Under the pieces are notes generated by a model. It saw only the letters and a list, made by a program, of their open reading frames with translations. It was not told the DNA's origin and made no database searches. A stretch of 20,485 nt of DNA from Verrucomicrobiaceae bacterium (lineage in GTDB: Bacteria; Verrucomicrobiota; Verrucomicrobiia; Verrucomicrobiales; Verrucomicrobiaceae), in assembly GCA_021151605.1 (NCBI GenBank), contig JAGKWZ010000083.1, positions 1 to 20,485 of the forward strand. Direction: 5' to 3'. The position numbers and the translations under genes are program-made. This document shows positions 6,800-12,644 of this stretch, piece after piece; within the stretch, counting starts at the first letter, position 1; every line of letters begins with the position of its first letter.

Positions 6800-8162
6800 G
6801 TTTGAGAAGGTAGATATGTTCGCACACAATCGTGCTGGCTGTCTTGTTTCGCCGAGTCATTAGGCCTCTGGAACGTATTTCATCAACTAGCTCCATAATT
6901 GGCTGAAGGCCTGCGCGTTTTGCAAGTTTCAGCAACATGCTTGGAGTGTCGCACGAGAGTCCGCTCACTTGATTGGGACCGGCCACCAACACCATCGACC
7001 CACCCTTGGCTAATACGCGCTTGCACTGGGCTATCACTTTCTCCATTTCAATAAAATAGGTATTAAGAATCTTTGCCCGAGTAACACTCCTTGCCGCCAC
7101 CTGAACTATAAAGGAGTCGATATCGGGAATACCAATTTCTGGGCGGTCCTCCAAGGAGCATTTTGGATAATGTTCTCTTCCAACATTTTTATCCTCCAAG
7201 GAGCGGAGTTGCGATGATTGACAAAGACCAGTCCACCCAAGACCGAGTGAAGATGCCCGAACATATTTTTGGGCGCCAGCGTAGGGGGGAGAAGTGATGA
7301 TTAAATCAACCGAACTGTCGTCCTGCTTGTGGATAGAATTGGGGGTTTGTGAACACGAATCATCATAAAGACTTACCAAACTCCCTAATTTATCTGGTGA
7401 GGAACGCAGTGACGCGATAAGTGACAGGTTCTCTTGGAAGATCTCCAAAAAGTAGTCTAACGGATCAACGCTTCTCAACCAACGAGTTCGCTCTTCGGCT
7501 TTGGCTCTCAAAATATGCCCTTTCGGATACCTATCTGGAGCCAAGCGGACCGGCACTGTCACCCTTAGGTCACATTTGCTTAGCTTTCTCGCTGCTTGCG
7601 AAAGTGAGACCCACAATACACGCTGAATATCCGCGTCCTGCACCTTCTCGATGACTGCCCGAATCATTGCAAGTCGTTGAGCGATTCGAGCGGAGAACCA
7701 ATACTTGATATTTACAACATCAGGCCAGCTTTCTCTCCGCCCACGACGAAACATTCCGGGCAATTGAGAAGTCGCTGTAGAAATACGCATCTCAGAAATT
7801 GCTGTTGTTTTAGCTTGCGAAATCAATCGCGCCAACGGATTTGAATCTGACCCTATCGCACGATGCCCCCTCAACACTGCCTCCAAAAGGACAGTGCCAC
7901 TGCCACAAAATGGATCCATAACTGTTGCAGATTCTGGCAATGATAATTCGTCCAAAAAAAGGGACGGAATCTGTGGAATTAACTTCGCTGGGTAAAAATG
8001 GATTCCGTGAGTGTAGCGGGGAGAGTTGTATGGCATTTCAGGCACCAGCCCACGAATCGAAACTGGCACGGGGCAAGATCGCTGTCTGTAATCAAGAAGC
8101 ATCTCTCCCAGCTTGCTCTGAGGCGGCAATGATATGGCGAGTTGTGAATTCAGCTTGGGCAC
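6789..8162 (-). CDS. DNA methyltransferase (N6-adenine/N4-cytosine type), first gene of the cassette
   Basis: A 457-aa class I SAM-dependent methyltransferase. An N-terminal YTHGIHFYPAKLIPQIP block (50-66) precedes motif I, DPFCGSGTVLLEA (83-95), which binds S-adenosylmethionine. The next acidic strand, IGSDSNPLA (103-111), corresponds to motif II. Motif IV, the catalytic TSPPY, is at 290-294, preceded by VDLII. A helix-strand AKGGSMVLVAG (385-395) closes the fold. TSPPY rather than DPPY favours N4-cytosine or N6-adenine methylation of DNA. About 195 residues lie between motifs I and IV and probably hold the target-recognition region. The frame opens with GTG at 8162, directly after an in-frame TGA; ATG at 8102 is an alternative, preceded by GGGAGAG but with tight spacing. 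No restriction endonuclease is recognisable next to it. It could be a self-marking component or a solitary enzyme captured into the operon. Confidence 0.85.
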   Translation of the reverse strand: MPKLNSQLAISLPPQSKLGEMLLDYRQRSCPVPVSIRGLVPEMPYNSPRYTHGIHFYPAKLIPQIPSLFLDELSLPESATVMDPFCGSGTVLLEAVLRGHRAIGSDSNPLARLISQAKTTAISEMRISTATSQLPGMFRRGRRESWPDVVNIKYWFSARIAQRLAMIRAVIEKVQDADIQRVLWVSLSQAARKLSKCDLRVTVPVRLAPDRYPKGHILRAKAEERTRWLRSVDPLDYFLEIFQENLSLIASLRSSPDKLGSLVSLYDDSCSQTPNSIHKQDDSSVDLIITSPPYAGAQKYVRASSLGLGWTGLCQSSQLRSLEDKNVGREHYPKCSLEDRPEIGIPDIDSFIVQVAARSVTRAKILNTYFIEMEKVIAQCKRVLAKGGSMVLVAGPNQVSGLSCDTPSMLLKLAKRAGLQPIMELVDEIRSRGLMTRRNKTASTIVCEHIYLLKHAD

Positions 8163-8485
8163 TTCAATTCAATTATCAGGATTCTAGGCACACTGCGCGT
8201 CAAGCTAATCCGATGCAAACGAAAGCCCGACTGTCGAGTCTTACCTTCGTTTATGTCGTCGTCTATGTGCGAATGTGTTATAACACTACCTTTCTTCTAA
8301 GGTCTTCTGATCTAGGCGGTGTTGCCTTGGCTTGGGCTATGAATTGCGAAGACTTTGAGAAGCAGCGAATTAACTACCGAGCTGCCAAATTTCTTCTTGC
8401 CTAAGCGCCCCTAATTTGATGCACTCTGGCACCGTCAACCCATTCAACCACCATGAGTGTGAAGCGATCCATGAAGAAAGACCGT
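8163..8485. other. Intergenic promoter region of the cassette
   Basis: No convincing gene here. A plus-strand frame runs through the first half but is the antisense of the methyltransferase plus AT-rich spacer. This region must hold the promoter of the minus-strand cassette and possibly of the XRE gene to the right. On the minus strand a TTGACG near 8200 and a GATAAT near 8170 are spaced too far apart to be called a promoter. The notable element is the palindrome at 8275-8286. Confidence 0.5.
8275..8286. promoter_or_regulatory. Perfect 12-bp palindrome GTGTTATAACAC, possible operator
   Basis: A perfect dyad (GTGTTA/TAACAC) about 110 bases upstream of the cassette's first start, in the space between the divergent methyltransferase and XRE genes. 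Dyads of this size are typical for dimeric HTH repressors. The role is inferred from position only. Confidence 0.4.
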
Positions 8486-8585
8486 GAGACGGCTTCGCCG
8501 GAGACGGGGAAGAAAGACTTGGAGACGGCTGCGTCGGAGACTTTGAGACCTGGAGGCATCCTTCGCCAAGGCTATGGAGCCCAGG
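8486..8585 (+). repeat. GAGAC mini-hairpin cluster plus CTTCGCCAAGGCTATGGAG repeat
   Basis: GAGAC-GGCTTCGCC-GGAGAC at 8486-8505 and GGAGAC-GGCTGCGTC-GGAGAC at 8521-8541 are units of the same kind as the array at 10822-10953. They are followed by TTTGAGACC and by CCTTCGCCAAGGCTATGGAG around 8559-8578, a word I know as a dispersed bacterial repeat (translating as LRQGYG). All of this lies upstream of the likely XRE start. Confidence 0.7.
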
Positions 8586-8662
8586 GGCAGAGGCCGAAGA
8601 AAAAGAAGAAGATGCCGGTGCCGAAGTGCGCGGTGTGGTGGTCGAGGGCGGAGGGGCATCCG

Positions 8663-9031
8663 ATGCTGAACTTTTTCGGCGCGGAGCTGAAGTCGCAACG
8701 GGATGAAAAACGCGGCTGGACCCTGGAGGATCTGCATGAAGCCACCGGCCTCTCGAAATCCTTTCTGAGCGATCTGGAGCATGGCAAGAGCAAGCCGACG
8801 GAGGAGGTGATCCTGGAACTGGAGGCGGGTTTTGGCATGAAGCCCGGTGCCCTGATCGGCCTGACCCACCGCCGCTGGAAGCGGGAACTCAAGAAGCCGG
8901 GCATGATGGAGAGCCTGATGCAGCAGATCAGACAGGTGCGGCGCGCCTGGCGGCGTGATGCCTTCGCGGCCTGGCTAGGCGGGCTGCTTCCTCTGAAGCT
9001 AGGCATGGCGTGGGAGGAGGCGGCGGGGTAG
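8663..9031 (+). CDS. XRE-family helix-turn-helix regulator
   Basis: A 122-aa DNA-binding protein. The HTH reads LKSQRDEKRGWTLEDLHEAT then GLSKSFLSDLEHGKSKPTEE (about residues 9-48), the standard XRE/Cro layout, where SKSFLSDLEHG is the recognition helix and following turn. The remaining part is basic and helical (RRWKREL, QQIRQVRRAWRR). The start at 8663 was chosen because GGAGG at 8650-8654 is well spaced before it and it puts the HTH at the normal distance from the N-terminus. The frame is open back to an ATG at 8453, but that upstream part translates GAGAC repeats; ATG at 8612 is a possible intermediate start with coding-like third positions. It is divergent from the cassette across a 500-base spacer, so it might control it the way C proteins control restriction-modification systems, but its GC-rich composition resembles the chromosome, not the cassette. 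Confidence 0.75.
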   Translation: MLNFFGAELKSQRDEKRGWTLEDLHEATGLSKSFLSDLEHGKSKPTEEVILELEAGFGMKPGALIGLTHRRWKRELKKPGMMESLMQQIRQVRRAWRRDAFAAWLGGLLPLKLGMAWEEAAG

Positions 9032-9125
9032 GAGACTTGGAGACTTGGAGACTTGGAGACGGCTCCCGTTCTCCGTAGCTTTACTGCGAAGGATGAATCG
9101 CCGGAGACTGCGAGACGCGGAGGCG
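9031..9125 (+). repeat. GGAGACTT tandem repeat and related dispersed repeat
   Basis: Four GGAGAC words with an 8-base period (GGAGACTT) at 9031-9060 start directly in the stop region of the XRE gene. They are followed by CTCCGTAGCTTTACTGCGAAGG (given in parts: CTCCGTAGCTTTA, CTGCGAAGG) and GCCGGAGACTGCGAGACGCGG. It is non-coding. Confidence 0.75.
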
Positions 9126-9140
9126 GGGAGCGGTGAAAAA

Positions 9141-9209
9141 ATGAAAAAAGTCAAAGTTCGATATGTCGAACAAGACATCTCGACGCCGGGTGGGAAGATC
9201 CGCCCATGA
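9141..9209 (+). CDS. 22-aa leader-like small ORF coupled to the next gene
   Basis: An ATG at 9141 opens a 22-residue basic peptide (begins MKKVKVRYVEQDI, ends GGKIRP). Its TGA overlaps the ATG of the following gene (ATGA at 9206-9209). A GGGGAG stretch lies about 10 bases upstream. The exact stop/start overlap recurs at the next junction, and this argues that it is translated. No family is recognised; it may serve only to couple translation, or be a real microprotein. Confidence 0.45.
   Translation: MKKVKVRYVEQDISTPGGKIRP
9156..9171. promoter_or_regulatory. Inverted repeat GTTCGA-TATG-TCGAAC
   Basis: A perfect 6-bp inverted repeat with a 4-base spacer, inside the small ORF and 35 bases before the heptad-repeat gene. 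It could be an operator or an RNA hairpin that controls the downstream start. Confidence 0.35.
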
Positions 9210-9988
9210 ACGCGACTCTGACTGCTCTTTCCTTCCCGACCCTGGAGGCCTGGATGAGTCATTTTCAGTCGGGCGTGGAAACACCAGAGACGGCAGGGCT
9301 GGAGCTGTCGACCTCCCCTGCCCTGGCTTTGGCCCAGGCGGAAATCACCCTGGCTGCCGCTGACGTTTATCTGGAAGAGGCCGGGACAGCGATCACCGCC
9401 GCCCGCTGGGTGATGGCCGAGGAAGAAAGTGCCTGCGATGAAGCCGCCCGACGGCTGACCGAAGCCGAAGAAGATCTGACGACCTCAGAACTTGCCATCA
9501 CCGCTGCCCAAAGAGCCCTGGCAGTGGCCGAACAAGTTTTGACCCGGCTAGAAAGCACCTTTCCTTTTTCCTGGAGTACAGAAACATTTTCCCAGAGTAC
9601 GAAAACTCTGTCGCAGAGTACGGTAACTATTTCTCAGAGTACGAATACTCTGCCGCAAAGTACAGTCACTTTTTCGCAGAGTACGAAAACTCTGCTGCAG
9701 AGTACAGTAACTATTTCCCAGAGTACAAAAACTCTGTCGCAGAGTACGGTAACTTTTTCGTGGAGTATGAATACTCTGCCGCAAAGTACGGTCACTTTTT
9801 CGTGGAGTATGAATACTCTGCGGCAAAGTACAGTAACTATTTCGCAGAGTACCCATACTCTGCGGCAAAGTACGGTAACTTTTTCCTGGAGTATAGGTAC
9901 TCTGGAAAATTGTTACGCGCCAGAAAGGCCGGAGAGCCTGCCTGTGGACCCTTCACCGGGGCTGCCGCCCCTGAGGAGGGTGGGCTGA
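9206..9988 (+). CDS. Unrecognised protein with N-terminal helical domain and 16 tandem heptads
   Basis: A 260-aa protein. Residues 1-120 are Ala/Glu-rich and helical (for example VYLEEAGTAITAARWVMAEE, RRLTEAEEDLTTSELAITAA), probably a coiled coil. Residues 121-232 are sixteen 7-residue repeats on the theme (F/L/I)SQST(V/K/N)T, alternating hydrophobic and Ser/Thr positions. Three repeats replace QST with WSM and the final one reads WSI. The tail is Pro-rich. There is no signal peptide or obvious membrane segment. The function is unknown; the alternating pattern suits a beta-rich fibrous or solenoid structure. The ATG is shared with the stop of the small upstream ORF, and its own stop overlaps the start of the next gene (TGATG), so the three are a co-translated unit. 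Other frames stay open through the repeat, but the pattern of synonymous changes supports this one. Confidence 0.7.
   Translation: MNATLTALSFPTLEAWMSHFQSGVETPETAGLELSTSPALALAQAEITLAAADVYLEEAGTAITAARWVMAEEESACDEAARRLTEAEEDLTTSELAITAAQRALAVAEQVLTRLESTFPFSWSTETFSQSTKTLSQSTVTISQSTNTLPQSTVTFSQSTKTLLQSTVTISQSTKTLSQSTVTFSWSMNTLPQSTVTFSWSMNTLRQSTVTISQSTHTLRQSTVTFSWSIGTLENCYAPERPESLPVDPSPGLPPLRRVG
9566..9901 (+). repeat. 16 x 21-bp coding tandem repeat (42-bp higher-order unit)
   Basis: Sixteen contiguous 21-bp units, mostly alternating in two types, so that a 42-bp unit is apparent. The core CAGAGTAC is nearly invariant. Variation includes CAG/CAA, ACG/ACA, GTA/GTC and TCC/TCT/TCG, which are synonymous in the frame of the gene at 9206. 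Confidence 0.9.
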
Positions 9989-10821
9989 TGGCGCTGTGGT
10001 CCAGCGGGGCGACGTGGTCGTCCGGAAACCTTTGGGGACCGTCTTCACCGGCGGTTCCCACGTTCGAGAACAATAAAAAGAAGAAGACCAAAAAAATGAA
10101 AAGACAACCTTACTACCCCAAAAATCAAGGGGAACAAGCCGAGTGGCATACCAACTTTGCCACCAAACTGCCTGGTTACGCAGCGACATTGACGCTGACC
10201 CAGGCGGAGGAAGACAATTCCGTGGCGGACAATCTGACCATGGCCTACGCGCTGGGAGGCTGGCTGGTGGGGGAGCGAGACCACTCCACGGCCTGCACCT
10301 CGAGCATCGAAACGCTCAGTTTCGGCACTGGCAGTGCCAACTTTACCTTCCCCGTGGCACAAATCCCACCACTGCCCACACTGCCCGCCGGCATCACGGG
10401 CGTGAAACCCGGAGCGCTGCAACGCACCTTTGACCTGGCGGTCATCATCAAGCGCAAACCTGGCTACACGGAGGCCATTGGCCTGGACCTCGGCATCGTA
10501 GGCCCTGAAGCCCCGCCGCCGCCACCTCCGGGAGATGCGCCCGTGCCACAGCTCATGGTCACGGCCGCGCCGGGGGATACGAATGAGGTGGGCCGCGTGA
10601 AGTACTACAAGTATGGTCACGAGTATGTGGTGATCGAAGGCCGCCGTGGCGGTGGAGCCTGGGAGGAGCTGGCGATGTCTGCCAAGAGTCCCTTCCTGGA
10701 CACACGTCCGCTGCTGGTGGCCGGACAGGCCGAAGTGCGCGAGTACCGCGGCCGCTACTATGACAAAGGCAGCAACAGCAGCGGCTGGAGCGATGTCGCG
10801 AAGGTGACGGTGGGACCGTAG
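9988..10821 (+). CDS. Unrecognised protein with C-terminal fibronectin-like segment
   Basis: A 277-aa protein. It opens MALWSSGATWSSGNLWGPSS, followed by a Lys-rich patch and MKRQPYYPKNQGEQAEWHTN. Next is an Ala/Leu-rich helical region (FATKLPGYAATLTLTQAEED, then NLTMAYALGGWLVG). A Pro-rich linker with six consecutive prolines (near residue 175) leads to a C-terminal beta-rich part. That part ends in VREYRGRYYDKGSNSSGWSD then VAKVTV, like the last strands of a fibronectin type III-like domain. No enzyme motif, signal peptide or membrane helix is visible. The ATG at 9988 was chosen because GGAGG is well spaced before it and TGATG couples it to the previous gene; an internal ATG at 10096 is less likely since the intervening codons are GC3-rich. 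Function is unknown; similar proteins are, as I recall, common hypothetical genes in Verrucomicrobiota. A GAGAC repeat array begins at its stop codon. Confidence 0.72.
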   Translation: MALWSSGATWSSGNLWGPSSPAVPTFENNKKKKTKKMKRQPYYPKNQGEQAEWHTNFATKLPGYAATLTLTQAEEDNSVADNLTMAYALGGWLVGERDHSTACTSSIETLSFGTGSANFTFPVAQIPPLPTLPAGITGVKPGALQRTFDLAVIIKRKPGYTEAIGLDLGIVGPEAPPPPPPGDAPVPQLMVTAAPGDTNEVGRVKYYKYGHEYVVIEGRRGGGAWEELAMSAKSPFLDTRPLLVAGQAEVREYRGRYYDKGSNSSGWSDVAKVTVGP

Positions 10822-10953
10822 ACGCGCTACGCGCGGAGACTGGGAGACGGCGGAGCCGGAGACTGCTTCGCAGGAGACTGGGAGACGCGCTGCGCGCGGA
10901 GACTTGGAGACGTGCTTCGCACGGAGACTGGGAGACGCGCTGCGCGCGGAGAC
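10822..10953 (+). repeat. Array of GAGAC-flanked mini-hairpins
   Basis: Six short inverted repeats, each between GAGAC and GGAGAC words: CGCGCTACGCGCG, GGCGGAGCC, TGCTTCGCA, CGCGCTGCGCGCG, CGTGCTTCGCACG and CGCGCTGCGCGCG. They are joined by TGG or TTG spacers. The arms differ between units but stay complementary. The array starts at the stop codon of the gene at 9988 and ends where the IS3 remnant begins. Confidence 0.85.
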
Positions 10954-11319
10954 CATGGTTCGCGCCTGGGAGCGGGTGCTTGGCACGGTGCTGCCGAAGC
11001 ACTCGGCTTTCAGCGTGGCCCAGAACGACTCCATGGTGGTCCCGCATGCGCGCATGCGGGATCGTATCAATTGGCGCGGCGGCTCATGCTGGCGGTGATG
11101 CCGCCCACTTCGAGTGCGAGCCGGGCGTCCCGCGTGCGACGCTGGCGTTGTGACTTGCGCAAATGAGCGTGGTAGCCGCTACGGCTGACGCCCAGGACGT
11201 CGCAGACTTCAGTGAGGTTGATGCGCGGCTGCTCGTGGTGAATGGTCTGGATGATGACGATGCTCGTCGTAACGACGCTTCGCGCCGCTGTGGATGAGTT
11301 GTTGTCCGGTTGTATTCAT
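10954..11319 (-). pseudogene. Degenerate IS3-family transposase remnant (OrfA/OrfB pieces)
   Basis: Reading the minus strand, an ATG at 11319 gives MNTTGQQLIHSGAKRRYDE, like the start of an IS3 OrfA. With a shift of frame comes IQTIHHEQPRINLTEVCDVL then GVSRSGYHAHLRK, the start of OrfB. After SMSRRAN and an in-frame TGA, a further frame gives TMESFWATLKAECFG then TRSQARTMV, the C-terminal region of the OrfB integrase core around the catalytic Glu (MESF). The middle of OrfA and most of the DDE core, including the first two Asp residues, are missing, so it cannot encode a transposase. The 3' end of the fragment is truncated directly at the GAGAC array. No terminal inverted repeats or target duplication were found. 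It lies between the two convergent gene sets. Confidence 0.8.
11041..11060. repeat. Perfect 20-bp palindrome inside the IS3 remnant
   Basis: CCCGCATGCGCGCATGCGGG reads the same on both strands. It sits where intact IS3 transposases carry the conserved NCxDNAxMESF stretch, so it appears to have been inserted or created during decay. Confidence 0.8.
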
Positions 11320-11396
11320 GTTCGGCTTTGGGGTTCTTTACCCAACCTTTGCCTTCCGCATTAACGAAGAAGGTCCAATGAGGTGGGCTCGTCTTG

Positions 11397-12623
11397 TTAC
11401 TTCTTCTTCAGGATCACGTCGCCGAGGCTGAACATAGGGCCGTAGATGGCGTAGATGAGGAAGCCGACGATGACGCCGAGCACGAGCATGGTGAGGGGCT
11501 CGATGAGTTTGTCGAGGGAGGCGGCGAGGTTGTCGAGTTCCTCTTCGTAGTCATCGGCGATCTCGGTGAGCATTTCCGTGCCAGAGCCGGTCTCGGAGGC
11601 GAGTTCGATGAGACCGCAGAGGTTGCGCCCGTCGGTGCCGAGCCAGTGGGATTCGAGGAGGAAGGCTTCGTGGAGGTTGCGCCCGACGGTGATGTGATCA
11701 CGCAGGCGGGTGAAGAATTCCTTGTAATGGTAATGCCAGGAGGCGGCGGCGGTGATCTCCAGAGCGCTGGTGAGTCGGATGTTTGACTCCGTAAGCATGG
11801 CCAGCGTGCGGAAGCCGGTGGAAGCAGCTGCTTTGCGGATGAGGTTGCCGACGACAGGGAGCTTTAGGCAGAGGTCCTGCATCCAACGCTGGGCCATGAT
11901 CTTGCCAAAATTGGAGAAGAGCATGTAGAGGCCGGCGAGCGGCACAGCGACCATGTAGGGCTGGTGGAGAAAGAGATTGGAGAGCCAGATGAGGATCTTG
12001 GTGGGCACGGGCAGCTCAGTGCCGAAGCTGGCGAAGAGCTTCGCCATGGCGGGCACGAGGGTGAAGCTCATGACGATGACGACGACGACGCCGAGGACCA
12101 TGACGATGGCCGGGTAGATCATGGCACCCTTGAGCTTCTTGAGGGTCTTGGAGGACTTTTTCTGGGCGATGCCGATACGCTTGCAAACTCGGGCGAGCTG
12201 ACCGGCCTCCTCACCGGCGAAGAGCAGGGAAAGGATATCAGCGGAGAAGAGATCGGGGAACTTGGCCATCGCCTCGCTGAACTTCTCCCCCTGGGTGATG
12301 GCGTGGACGACATCGGCGATCATGCCCTTAAAGCGTGGTGAGCTGACCCGGTTGACCTGGAGTTTCAGGCCTTTGACCATGCTGATGTTACGCTCTAGGC
12401 AGCGCCCAAGGCCGGAGAAGAAGGCTCCGCAATCTTCGTTACCCGGCTTTGGAGAGGTGAGGATCTGGAGCTTTTCATCGACGCCGCTAACGTCCTCAAT
12501 AACGGCGGTCTCATTGGATGACATGCCACAGCCGATGATGGCTTTGTCATGCGTGTCAGTGCAGACGAGGGTGATGGCCTTGTGCCCGGTGTTGATATTG
12601 GTGATGGTGACTTTTTTGAGCAT
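11397..12623 (-). CDS. PilC/GspF-family inner-membrane platform protein
   Basis: A 408-aa platform protein of a type IV pilus/type II secretion-like machine, which transmits ATPase motion to the growing pilin fibre in the inner membrane. Two T2SSF repeats are recognisable. The first spans about residues 65-190, with FSGLGRCLERNISMVKGL, the AGEEAGQL element at 136-143 and a membrane segment at 168-190. The second spans about 265-398, with FRTLAMLTESNIRLTSALEI, ASETGSG at 342-348 and a C-terminal membrane segment at 375-398. A further segment at 221-240 lies between them. Length and the three-helix layout are normal for the family. It is the last gene of the minus-strand pil operon, 21 bases after a pseudopilin gene. 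No strong terminator is visible before the IS remnant. PilC versus GspF cannot be decided; the PilM-N-O genes upstream favour the type IV pilus side. Confidence 0.9.
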   Translation of the reverse strand: MLKKVTITNINTGHKAITLVCTDTHDKAIIGCGMSSNETAVIEDVSGVDEKLQILTSPKPGNEDCGAFFSGLGRCLERNISMVKGLKLQVNRVSSPRFKGMIADVVHAITQGEKFSEAMAKFPDLFSADILSLLFAGEEAGQLARVCKRIGIAQKKSSKTLKKLKGAMIYPAIVMVLGVVVVIVMSFTLVPAMAKLFASFGTELPVPTKILIWLSNLFLHQPYMVAVPLAGLYMLFSNFGKIMAQRWMQDLCLKLPVVGNLIRKAAASTGFRTLAMLTESNIRLTSALEITAAASWHYHYKEFFTRLRDHITVGRNLHEAFLLESHWLGTDGRNLCGLIELASETGSGTEMLTEIADDYEEELDNLAASLDKLIEPLTMLVLGVIVGFLIYAIYGPMFSLGDVILKKK

Positions 12624-12644
12624 GACCGTGGATCAGGTGGAGGG

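Noticed and set aside
7925..8404. Plus-strand frame of 159 codons
   Set aside because: Mostly antisense to the methyltransferase N-terminus, with no recognisable domain; it would overlap the cassette's own promoter region.
8453..8662. Longer XRE protein beginning at 8453
   Set aside because: The extra 70 residues mainly translate GAGAC repeats and the CTTCGCCAAGG repeat, and a better ribosome binding site precedes 8663; ATG 8612 remains possible.
9548..9868. Minus-strand frame through the heptad repeats
   Set aside because: The repeat period is a multiple of three, so several frames stay open automatically; there is no independent start signal or synonymous-change support.
9566..9901. CRISPR array
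   Set aside because: Units are contiguous 21-bp coding repeats with no unique spacers, and no cas genes are nearby.
10822..10953. CRISPR or integron attC array
   Set aside because: Repeats are short, the intervening sequences are themselves palindromic, and no integrase or cas gene is present.
10045..11070. Minus-strand frame of 341 codons
   Set aside because: Antisense of the gene at 9988 joined through the GAGAC array to a piece of the IS3 remnant; only the last part (TMESFWATLK) is meaningful and is listed with the remnant.
11320..11396. Rho-independent terminator after the pil operon
   Set aside because: Only weak 4-5 bp stems (GGGT...ACCC, CCTTC...GAAGG) without a T-tract were found.
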